DNA from: Euptelea pleiosperma
Lineage: Eukaryota; Streptophyta; Magnoliopsida; Ranunculales; Eupteleaceae
Direction of reading: 5' to 3'
Length of the DNA stretch: 64,000 bases
Assembly (NCBI GenBank): GCA_035048495.1
Contig: CM068543.1
Coordinates: 32,365,096 to 32,429,095 of the forward strand
Shown here: positions 33,900 through 43,757 of the stretch, one piece after another
Layout of the letters: every line of letters starts with the position of its first letter
Position numbering within the stretch: the stretch's first letter is position 1
Notes under the pieces: generated by a model
The model's database searches: none
Seen by the model: the letters and a program-made list of their open reading frames with translations, nothing else
Told to the model about the DNA's origin: nothing
Made by a program: the position numbers and the translations under genes

Positions 33900-36800
33900 A
33901 TGAGTTCTATTACTTTTAAATTTTCAATTAAAAGAGAAAAACTACTTTTTAAATTTGAAATTACCCAAATAATTAACGTTTTCACTTTTTATTACCAAAA
34001 AGTCAAAAACCTTTCAACCTCTTCTTTATTTTCTCCTGTAAGCTTTCTTGTTTATCTTTCTTCCTCAGCAACTCCACATCTAATTCTCCACTATTTTTTC
34101 TTTGTTTCTCTTATCTTTTCTTTTCTTCATGCTCTTCATCTTCGCTGAAGCTTCCTAGTTCTCATACGCGGACATCGTAATACGGTAAGAAGTTGTGTTT
34201 CTCTTATCTTTTCTTTTCTTTTCTTCATCCTCTTCATCTTCACTGAAGCTTCCTAGTTCTCATACGCGGACATCGTAATATGGTAAGAAGTTGTGTTTCT
34301 CTTATCTTTTCTTTTCTTCATCCTCTTCATCTTCACTGAAGCTTCCTAGTTCTCATACGTGGACATCGTAATACGGTAAGAAGTCGTTCCTTAAGGTAAG
34401 AAGTCAGTTCATCTTTATTCCTCTACAAATCCACTTCTTTTTTTTTAACATTTTTCATTTATTTCTCATTTTACATTGTCTTCACCAAAGCTTCCCATTT
34501 CTTATATTTAATATTTTATATTTTTATAATAATCTCATAGGTTCTACTCTTAAGTTCATCTTAAATGTTTTGTTAATGTCTCATGTATACGACCTCTTTA
34601 GAGTTGAAAACTTTTAAATCTATTTGTTATCTATTTTGTGCATTCTTGTCATCTATTTTGACACGTTTGTCATCTGTTCTGTGCACTCTAGTCATTTATT
34701 TTTTCAATGCCTTTTCTGTAAAAACTTATCCTCTAGTTAATGGGCTTCATCTACCCATATAAATTAGAAGGTTTTTTTATCGATTATAAACACCTCTTTA
34801 GAGTTGAAAATAGTTTTAAAATTATTTATAATCTCAGTTGAATATGTTTGCCATCTGTTTTCTACACTCATGTCATCTATTTTTTTTAATTCTTGTCATA
34901 TGTTTTCTATACTTTTGTCATCTGTTTTTCATCATTTTTTTGTGAAAGCTTGTCATCGATCTAGTTTATATGGGTTTGTCTAGCAAGTATAAATAGATTC
35001 AGATACAAGTTTAGATCCGATATGCCTCTACAGCGGGAGAATTAATGAAAGATAAAAAGTATGTCGTAAATACAAATGTGGTACAGAAACTAAGAGTTGA
35101 TGGAATGGAAAAGACTCCTAGAGCTGATGGCACATGCTAAGTCTAAAGAACAAGTTGGGTGATGATGTGTACAAGGCCGTAACAACAGCCTTGACGATAT
35201 GAATGAGTACAATCTGAGTGGGATGTACAAATGTGGTGTAAAAACTGGGAATGGTGAATTGAGAAAGACTTATAGTAGTAGAAATGCAAATATTTTGCAT
35301 GCAACACCAAAAAAGCAAAAAGTATTGCAAAGTTAGGAACGTGTGGTATGAGAAAGACTCTTAGAGGGCCTCACAGGTTGGAAAGCTCATCAAGTACACT
35401 TATAAGGATGCTTTCTCTAAGTAAGAAGAATGTTGTTGCCAAATCCAACAAAGAGAAAATTTGAGCCTAAGGAGAAGAGTAAACCTCCTATGCTCTAGGA
35501 GGAAAATAAGTACTCCAAAGAGGGGTGCATCCTGGTGCTTTAATGTAACGATAAGCATACTTGAACACACATACTTGTATTTGTATATAATTATGTGTAT
35601 ATTAAGTTAAAAGCTCAGAATCTGGTTAGTCATTGTAAAACAACAAGCTGTAAAAAGTATAACCACAACTTATCATCTATGATAACCACAACTGTCATCG
35701 ATTTAAATGGGTAGATATAATATAGCCAACATAGAAGCACTGCACACACAACACACAAAATCTAAGGCCAGATGTGTATTGAAAGTAAAAGTATTAGGTT
35801 TTATTGATTTTCGAGCAAGGAAAACTTAAAATACAAACCTGCCAAAAACTTCAAAAGAAAAATGATTTTATTGAGATTCCCACTAACCACATCATTTGAC
35901 TGTAAAAAGAGAAAACAAAATACATGTAAACAGATGATAGACGAGCACAAAAAGATGACACAAGATGTATAAACATATAACATATAAAGAAAAAATAGAT
36001 GACTAAAAAATGAGAAACAAGATGATAGAAAATGAGAAAACAAATGACAGAGTGGAGAAAATAGATGACAGAAAAAGAGAAAACATATGACAATTGTAAT
36101 TTTTTTATTTGGTTACTTACGTGCAGGGTGGTGGTTGTTGGAACTTCCGTGATTGCCTCTATAATGACGAGACTATACTTCTCATCGTCAGTCAGTTTGT
36201 CATCCAAGGGAGAAAATTTCATTTTCATAAAAATCTCTTTGATCGAATTGATTTTGTATATTTTGAGGGGAGTTTTCATCTAAGTAGTCTAGAAAATTGA
36301 CTACTTATTCACCTAGCTCCCAGTGAAGTGATGTGTAGGAAATCCCATATCATCAAAATTGTAACACAACCATGAATGATATAATGTTTCTTCTCATTCT
36401 TTTCTTCTACCTTCTTTTTTAACTCATTCATTGAGTTCACAAACGACTAAATGATCCGTCCCCATTAAAAGTTATTGAACTCATCCAAGTCTATATCACC
36501 GGTGTGGTGTTTCAGTAATTCACGGTGTGATGCTTTAGTAATTCAGGTTGTTATAGTGAGTTTCTTCATGGCCATTGTTGCATATGACAAAATAGGAGAA
36601 ATAGATGACAGAATAGGAAGAAACAGATGATAAAATAGGAAAAAATAGATGACAGAAAAGGAGAACATAAATGCAACATTGAGAGGACATGTGGTTGATT
36701 TTTCATAGAGTGATCCCCAACCGTTGATCAGAATCGGACGGTTGCTTGAGTGTAGAGGCAAGAAAGGTGTCATTGGGATAGGCGTCAAAAAAAGTTGATT

Positions 36801-37085
36801 GCTTTTTGGAGTGATCCCTATCCGTTAGATGATAATTAGACGCCAAAATAGTGTTTCAGAGCCATCATTGAGAATAGGCGTGGAAAAAGGTGTAGGCATA
36901 CAGTCGTGTTAGTTTTGTTTCAGTCATCTTTTGCATGGCATGCCCACAAGGGCAAACTCGACAATCGATAATTTTTGATTATTTCAAATTCGACAAAGTA
37001 TTTTGACTTTTTTGTACTAAAAAGTGAAAACATTAATTATTTGGACAATTTTCCTTTTTAAATTTGTGTATAAGTCTCCAATAAA
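33900..37085. mobile_element. 3.2-kb element with long inverted ends, non-coding
   Basis: The left end (about 33920-34018, caaataattaacgttttcacttttta.taccaaaaagtcaaaa) is matched in reverse complement by the right end (about 36985-37080, ttttgacttttttgtactaaaaagtgaaaacattaattattt). Inside are a three-copy tandem repeat (34104-34385) and opposing arrays of tgtcatctgttttt (34620-34930) and gatgacagaaaa (35900-36090, 36590-36670). No transposase was recognised; only short broken frames are present. It is probably a non-autonomous Mutator-like or related element, but target duplication was not resolved. Confidence 0.55.
34104..34385. repeat. Tandem repeat, three copies of about 94-98 bp
   Basis: Each copy starts tttctcttatcttttctttt and ends ggacatcgtaata.ggtaagaag; copies start near 34104, 34198 and 34296. 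They differ by a few substitutions and one tttct unit. Confidence 0.9.
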
Positions 37086-37668
37086 AAAGAAAAAAGCACA
37101 TTTTAAAATCCAACAAGTAACCCGTTTGAATGAGGTAAACAACAATGTAGAAGAAAGAACAATTATATCTCATAAAGAAACTGTTGGAACTTCCTAAATT
37201 TTTATATGATCTAAAAGAAAGAGTGATTTACCTACGCTTAAATTTTCAAGTAGATCAGATCTTGGAAAGGTCCCCACCATTACAAAAACGCGACTATTCT
37301 GTGCAGGATAGTTTTGACAAAAGTCATTTCAACATGCAACTACTATTTACCAAAATTTCTCATGATTTCATGTGAAAAGAATAATCTAAATAAATATATA
37401 CATTAAGCAAGATATAAGCATACATAAAAAATAAGAAGAGAAGGGATCATTCACCTTTATTCGCTCCAATCACTAAGAAAACCATGGAACCAGGGTGGAG
37501 AACCCTCTCCTAGCTCTCTTCCTCTTACTCTTCTCTTTCTTAGGTTTAAACAAACCCTAGACACCCCAAGACCTTCTTTCTCTCTTCCTTTTATTGCTCA
37601 AAAAGTAGAGTTTGAACACAACTCGCTCATCTCCTTCTTCTAACCCTAATGAGTTTCTAATTAAACTT
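37086..37668. other. Intergenic, no gene recognised
   Basis: No supported gene. Contains pyrimidine-rich ctcttcctcttactcttctctttc near 37517 and short open stretches only. Confidence 0.4.
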
Positions 37669-37677
37669 TTCCAAAAA

Positions 37678-38693
37678 GGGAAATTCTATTTGCACCCCAC
37701 AAATTCCTAAAGCACCTACTCGGTTGCACTTTTGGATGAAAATGCCCTCCCTTATAAGGGCTTGGAATGAAAGAAGCACCACATTTCCCTTACTCTCTTC
37801 CCTCATTGAGTTTGTGAGGGTTTAGAGGAACCCTCTCTCTTGACCCCAGCGACCTCTACCCTCTCCCTTGCGCCGGCGACGCTAAGGGTTTGAAACCTCT
37901 TCCCTCTTCTCTCTTCCTTTGTGGCGGTGACCCTTCCTTCGACGCCACGACGGTGACCCCATTTCTCTTTCTCTCTTCCTCTTGGCAACCACTTGCACGC
38001 TAGCTCATTTGCACACCCCCAACAAATCATGTGCATTCCAAATTTGTGGCAAGTGAGTGCATTTGCATCCCAGTGCAGCATACCAAACAAAAAATTAAAA
38101 AAAAAAGCAAAAATAAAAAATAAAAAAAAAATGTCGTGGAGAGTAAAAAGGAAAAAATTGCCTTCCATGGCTGATCAATGCCGTGGGTACTATGGAGCCC
38201 ACGGCTAGCTCCATAGTACCCACGACTGGCCTGGCCGTGGCTTCCCCATCACCCCATGGTAAATCAGTACCGCGGGCATATTTTTTGAATTATTTTATTT
38301 ATTTATTTTTGTTTGGTTTGATGCATTGGTATGCAAATGCACTCACTTGCTACAATTTTGGAATGCACATGATTGGTTGGGGGTGTGCAAAAGAGCTAGT
38401 GTGCAAGTGGTTGCCAAGCCCTTGCAAATATTGTAAGTCACCGGCATCGAAGGAAGGGTCACCGCCACAGAGGAAGAGGGAAGAGGGAAGAGGGAAGAGG
38501 TTTCAAACCTTTAGCGTCACCGGCGTCAAGGGAGAGGGTTCCTCTAAACCCTCACAAACCCAAACGAGGAAAGAGAAAGGGAAATGGGGTGCTTCATTCA
38601 TTCTCCAAGCCCTTATAAAGGGGGGCATTTTCGTCCAAAAGTGCAACCGAGTGGGTGCTTTTGAAATTTGTCGGGGTGCAAATAGAATTTCCC
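37678..38693. mobile_element. Long foldback element, 1016 bp, near 9-bp target duplication
   Basis: Terminal gggaaattctatttgcacccc and its inverted partner ggggtgcaaatagaatttccc. Arms of about 400 bp run the whole length (left to about 38100, right from about 38290), including gtgcaaccgagtgg and the aagggtttgaaacctcttccctctt series. Flanks are ttccaaaaa (37669-37677) and ttcaaaaaa (38694-38702), 8 of 9 identical, as for Mutator-like elements. The centre holds a second hairpin at 38184-38224. The 196-codon frame at 38183-38773 is a by-product of the arm and not a gene. Confidence 0.85.
38184..38224. repeat. Perfect hairpin at the centre of the foldback
   Basis: gtgggtactatggagc and gctccatagtacccac are exact complements separated by nine bases (ccacggcta). 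Confidence 0.9.
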
Positions 38694-38702
38694 TTCAAAA
38701 AA

Positions 38703-39137
38703 TTAACATGTATATGCCCCTAGCTTGGTTTCTAATTCAAACCAAACCATCATATGTGTTTGTTTCTATATAGGTTTTAGCTTACTCTGTTTAAGTTTAA
38801 AATGGCCCAGAACCAATCAATTATGCTTTAACACAGGCCAACCACACTAGTTATAATTCTAAAACATAAAAGTAGGCTATGCAATTACATGAAGTGGGCA
38901 GCACGTACACACACTCCACAAGTAAATGAAATCATTGAAGTGGGTCCCAAGTAAAACAACATTACCCAATCCCCATTCATGGCTTGGTGGCCAAGTTCAA
39001 TCATTTCATTGCTCTTCTTTTTCTCTAGTCCAGAATCTAAGACCAAATATCTTTCGGTATTCTTTCTGCAAGGAAGAATACGACGCAGCTTAGGTAGGGG
39101 CCCACCAAATAAAAAAATCATAACTCTTTTTGCCACG
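38703..39137. other. Intergenic, no gene recognised
   Basis: No ORF or repeat was recognised with confidence. Confidence 0.4.
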
Positions 39138-39463
39138 CAGCCCACAATATAATTAAGCCACGTGGAATATTCTTAGAGGACTCTGACCGTATGGATGTTT
39201 GGCCAATCCCTATATGGACCTACAAACCAAAAATCAGCCTGATTAATGATTTCAAACCTTTGGATCATTGTACCCCAAATAATGGTCAATAATGCTCAAA
39301 TTCCCACAATTAAAATCAACCCATGAAAATAACTCCAATCCAACAACCCCTAGAAATCACTAATCATGTTGATTTTTGGTTTGTAGGTCCACCTAGGGAT
39401 TGACCCCACATCCATACGATCAACATCCTATAAAAATGTCCCAGGTGGCTCATATTGTGGGCT
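39138..39463. mobile_element. Upstream-family foldback, best-preserved copy (about 326 bp)
   Basis: The outer ends cagcccacaatataa and ttgtgggctg are inverted. The arms continue through ccgtatggatgtttggccaatccctatatggacctacaaacc and aaaatcagcctgattaatgattt, with the mirrored series at 39355-39430. About 110 bp per arm. It represents the family seen at 7742, 9804, 10256, 10680 and 39985. No target duplication could be fixed. Confidence 0.8.
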
Positions 39464-39984
39464 GTCATCGGTCTCAACGAACAGTCCACTGCATCAAAGT
39501 TTTACTCATATAAAGGAACCCCACGATACCACTTTACAGTGTAGTTCGTTAGTCATCAACATCGCAGGTTGGATCATATGATTTTAAAAAGTTGTTGGAA
39601 GACTTTTAGTCAATCAAAGTCGTCTTCCTTGGAGTGATGCCAACTTCACTTGGGAATCAAGATTTTTGATCGTACATTCTAGAAAAAAAGATGGATTGAC
39701 TCAACCTCTAACTTGACTTGGGAATCAAGAACATTTGATCCTAAATTCTAGAAAGGTCTTTTTGAATTAACCGTTAACCCTGTATTGCTGCCTCTTCCAT
39801 ACACGTGGCATGCATCTAATGGACATGGAAGGTCCACAACAGCTGAGCTGTTCTATGATGCAGTATCCTGTATCAAAATTTTGATGCAGAAGTCCTTCAA
39901 ATTGAAACGTAGTACACTCTTTCGGGCCCACTGGCTCCCTGAATGTTTGGCCCACAACTTGGTGGACCTACACACCAAGGTGTG
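39464..39984. other. RDR1-B distal upstream region, homologous to A
   Basis: 39575-39630 (gttggatcatatgattttaaaaagttgttggaagacttttagtcaatcaaagtcgtct) matches RDR1-A upstream at 6435-6870 once the miniature element at 6496-6820 is removed, and 39800-39840 matches 6995-7040. This shows that the gene duplication included distal upstream DNA. Confidence 0.65.
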
Positions 39985-40235
39985 GAATACTAACCGCATG
40001 GATGTTTAGCCCACCACTTGATGGATTTACATACCAAAAATCAGTCTGATTGGTTTTCTCTAGCCATAGATTTTAGCACTTTTTTTAGGAATGATTCTAG
40101 CCATTGGATTCAAGTATGTCTTCTGTATATTTTTTGGATACTTAATCCAACATCTAGAAATCATCAATCAAGCTGATTTTTGGTTTGTATATCCATCAAG
40201 GTGTGGGCTAAACATTCATGCGGTTAGTGGGCCCA
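39985..40235. mobile_element. Upstream-family foldback near RDR1-B promoter
   Basis: The left arm accgcatggatgtttagcccaccacttgatgg...accaaaaatcagtctgat pairs with the right arm atcaagctgatttttggtttgta...ccatcaaggtgtgggctaaacattcatgcggt. Ends about 95 bp before the TATA box. A poly(A) run (about 40266-40284) separates it from the core promoter. Confidence 0.75.
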
Positions 40236-40309
40236 CTGCATCGACAGCATCCGAAATATAATAGACAAAAAAAAAAAAAAAAAAACATCGTTCTCTGGGC
40301 CCACCCAAA

Positions 40310-40365
40310 CAGTAATCAGCGAGTGAAATTTTATAAAGGGACTCGCCACACATATTGCACTCACA
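40310..40365 (+). promoter_or_regulatory. Putative RDR1-B core promoter
   Basis: Canonical TATA-like tttataaagg at 40330-40339, inside cagcgagtgaaa...actcg, which is shared with RDR1-A. The inferred transcription start is near 40362. Confidence 0.55.
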
Positions 40366-40471
40366 GCGAAGAACACGACATTCCTCGGACACTTTGCTAT
40401 TTGTTTCACGTACATGAGCTCGCTCTGCACTCTGCACTGCTTACAACGTTGTTAGTCTCTTTAACTTTCAG
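40362..40471 (+). other. RDR1-B leader exon 1 (5' UTR)
   Basis: Ends ctttcag|gtgaga at 40471/40472, matching RDR1-A. The only ATG in the inferred leader is that of the upstream ORF at 40414. Confidence 0.5.
40414..40455 (+). CDS. Upstream ORF in RDR1-B leader (13 codons)
   Basis: ATG at 40414, TAG at 40453-40455, peptide MSSLCTLHCLQRC. Same length and similar peptide (M-x-S-L-x-x-L-x-x-L-Q-x-C) as the RDR1-A upstream ORF. The start context is weaker here (T at -3, A at +4). The stop lies 16 bases before the exon end. Confidence 0.5.
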   Translation: MSSLCTLHCLQRC

Positions 40472-42813
40472 GTGAGATTGTTTGTCTCTTCACTTTTTCT
40501 TCTGTTTCCGATTCTTAGTTTGGTTATTCTGAATGATGATCAGTTCTTAGAACAGTAGCTAAAAGTGTTCAAGCTTTTTGTTTAGAAGTTTCAAGCTTTC
40601 TTGTAGATGTGAATGCTTTGCTGCATTGTTCAAAAATCAAATTAACTATATTGATCACAATTGTGCACTTAGTTTCTTTGATCATTTGTTCACCTGAATT
40701 AAGATTTGCGAACATTTTGTTCGACGATTTTCGATATTTTTTTGCATATTTCTGAGGTATCCTTGAGTGTTCTTCTCTTGATATGACTCCATTTATTGCC
40801 TCTGTTTCATGTAATTATGATTGTTAGCTCTTAGACATATCCCCAAGTAATTAGGGAAAATCAGGTACCATCTTCAGTTCTCACTGAAGATCAGGATTCT
40901 TCTTTGCTTCCCCCATAACTAGTATACGATTAGCGACTTGAATTAACAAACTCTGCAAACTTCCCTTGCCTCATTTGTCAATCCTTTTGATTTTTAATTG
41001 GTAAGTAAAATATTGATCTCTTTCAATGTCTCGGTAAGTTAGTGGAACGAGACGTCTTGAATGGGATGGATCAATACATTTGGAAAATAACGATAAGTTT
41101 CGATATTGATTTATATGAAGATTCATTAATAAACTGTTTTTTATGCTTAATTAAGATATAATGTTATGTTCAGTGAAAACTACGAGTTTATAATATCTTT
41201 TGGTAAGAGATATTATAATTTTGTTTGATTCTACCTGGATTGACGCCCACCTAGTCTCGTTCGATGGTTCTCTTTCCCAAGGACGCCAAACAATTATCTC
41301 GTCCCACCCTTGCTCGATGTCAAAGAAAAAGATACCCTGGAAGTCTTTTCGATTAGCGGCCCACTGAATAAATTTGAAGCAGTGAAATCAAAGACTTGAG
41401 GAACTATACTTATTCTTGATATTTCTTCACTTGCTCTTGAAAATACACCAACAAAAAACACAAGTAGTCAAAAAAACCCAAACTCCATTCAAATCAGTTC
41501 TTATCAGTATGGGAAAAGCCAAGCTATTTCGAATAGCTTAAGGTAATGGCATCAAAGCTCAAAGCAAATGCCCAATGAAAAATGAGTGATTGATAGATTC
41601 TATCACATTTTGACACATGAAGCACATGTTAGTAAAGAAATTCTTCCTTCTTGCAAGATTGTCTACTCTTAGGATCTTGCTTTGACCCATAGTCCAGGAG
41701 AGGAGCAACCTTAGATGGAATTGGTATTTGCCAATAGTTCTTCGAAGAATGACTACTTGGATGATCTTCCATTAGGTCAGCGTAAATGTAACTAACCAAT
41801 GAAGATCCCATATTATTAACATCATTGGTAGGGATGAACTCCTCATCAAGGAGTGAATTAAGCTCAAGTAATCTCTCTTTCAAATCGCCTTTGAGCGAGA
41901 GGAGTCCCTAGAGGCAAGCTGAGGAAGTTGTCGAAGGAAGAGAACCCATCTTACACCTCAACCAAATATCCAACTCCTCTAAGTTTTCCACATCAACCAC
42001 ACCAATTATTTTATTGGAGGTTGAAAAGGATTTCGAAACATTGGAGAATGCAGCTAAGGATTATGACTTGACAGAGGATAGCTGAGCAGAACACCACCTT
42101 ATCATGGCAATTGAAGGTAGGCTTCTTGGTTTAGTGTCATTGTCATTGGTCAATATTTTGTTGGAAGAACCGACAAGCCTTTGTTGCCACTTGTTGAGTT
42201 TGCAATGGAAAATCTTGAAAATTCACCGAGACATGTGTACACATGGCAAATATATAAGATTAGATCACATAGAATTCCATCTACACTCTATTGTTACTGA
42301 TTCTCACTATAGCTTCTAAAATTAGAAACGTCCCTTGAATCCCTAAACTCCTACTTTGTGATATTGCACAAAACATGGCTAGTGACTGTGTTTTTTGATA
42401 TTCAACATAATTTGTTGGAAATTTCAATGTCATCTTTCAAGTTTCTTACTATTGTTCTTAGATTTGGTGGAGTAAAGAAAGTATATATTATGTAATGTTT
42501 TTCCAATTTCTAGAGCACTAATGCTTTTTTTATTTTTTTGGCATCTTTGTTTCCTTATCTCAATTAATATCTTGTTTGATGTAGTTTTTTTTTTTGTTTT
42601 TTTGAATCCTACCGTGGTGATATTACAAGTATTAAAATATTATTGATGTTTTGCAAAGAGTTAAGATGTAATTCTTCAGTATAATGTTTTGGATGTATAC
42701 CTTTTCTTGAATGCCCATTCAGGCGATAATCAATTTGACGCTTGCCTTTTATTTCTTTTCGTCATTTTATCCAATGGCAAGGATTACAGGATTAATTTAT
42801 CTGGGGCTTTTAG
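40472..42813 (+). other. RDR1-B leader intron 1 (about 2.3 kb)
   Basis: GT at 40472, AG at 42812-42813 (gcttttag). Contains the old LINE fragment at 41255-41900. Non-coding otherwise. Confidence 0.55.
41255..41900 (-). pseudogene. Older LINE fragment, RDR1-B copy
   Basis: Collinear with 13600-14250 of RDR1-A (tctcgttcgatggttctct; aaatcaaagacttgaggaact; attgatagattct....catt.tg.cacatgaagcacat). The zf-RVT reading frame is more decayed than in A. Confidence 0.7.
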
Positions 42814-42876
42814 GACACGAATTTGGCTTTTGTTGTCAAAAAAGAGGGAAAGGGCATTGAAGATCTTGAGTACCAG
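42814..42876 (+). other. RDR1-B leader exon 2 (63 nt, 5' UTR)
   Basis: Bounded by cttttag|gacacg and gtaccag|gtagtt; equal in length to the RDR1-A exon 14795-14857. No ATG. The next leader acceptor is likely near 43196 or 43214. Confidence 0.55.
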
Positions 42877-43235
42877 GTAGTTACTTTGTTTCTATTACTT
42901 TTCTCCATCTTTATCTTTCTTTCTTGAATTCTCCAAAAACTAGAAATAAGTTTAACAAGATTGTCTTGAAGTTATATATATTCTGGTTGAGCTAATTGAC
43001 TTTGATACCTGATAGGTTATCGGATTTACAGTGTCCTGTGTCTTTATTAAAAGCTCAAATTGATTTAAAGTTTGCTTTGTGTATTTCTTTGCTAATTAGA
43101 GAAGATGATTGTTATTTTTCATGAAGGCCCTTCATGTGTAGAGAAGATAAGTTTTAGTATCATACATAAATGAAGTGGAATTTTATGCTTTAGCAGGTTA
43201 ACAGGAGACTGCAGGTTAACTTACTTGGAGAGGAT

Positions 43236-43757
43236 ATGGGTAGGACAATTAAGGTTTCTGGTTTCCCTTCTAAGGTGTCTGCGGAAGTGGTTAAGGAGTT
43301 TCTGGAGAAGTATACAGGCGAGGGAACGGTTTATGCACTCAAAATTAGGCAACCCAAAAATAAGGGGCGAAATCCAAGAGCATTCGCAATTGTTCAATTC
43401 ACAACTACTAAAAGTGCTGAAGTTATATCTTCCTTGATTAATCAACGCCTTCACTATCAGAATTCTTATCTAAAAGTTCAGGACAAGGAACGTGATATTG
43501 TACTGAAGCCAAGAGACTCAATACTTAGTGTGCAAGTTTCAGCTTTGAATTTTGGCTGTCAGGTTTCAGATAAACGGTTTTTCGGTCTTTGGAAAGGGGT
43601 GGATGTTGTACTGAACTTTGGGTTTCATCCTTGCAAGTTGTACTTATTTTTAACTAATCATAATGTTGAATATAAGCTTGAACTTTCTTATGAGAGCATT
43701 TGGGAAATTCAGCTACGTCGTCCACGGAGGTGTAATACGCAGTTTCTCCTGATTCAG
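43236..43757 (+). CDS. RDR1: RDR1-B coding exon 1
   Basis: 174 codons; donor gattcag|gtttgc; phase 0. N-terminal RRM-like region. Confidence 0.93.

Noticed and set aside
35851..36283. Overlapping 142-codon minus and 72-codon plus frames
   Set aside because: They lie in mirror-image low-complexity word arrays of the 3.2-kb element; no domain.
38183..38773. 196-codon open frame between the RDR1 genes
   Set aside because: It runs along the arm of the 1-kb foldback and its composition follows the inverted repeat; no domain is recognisable.
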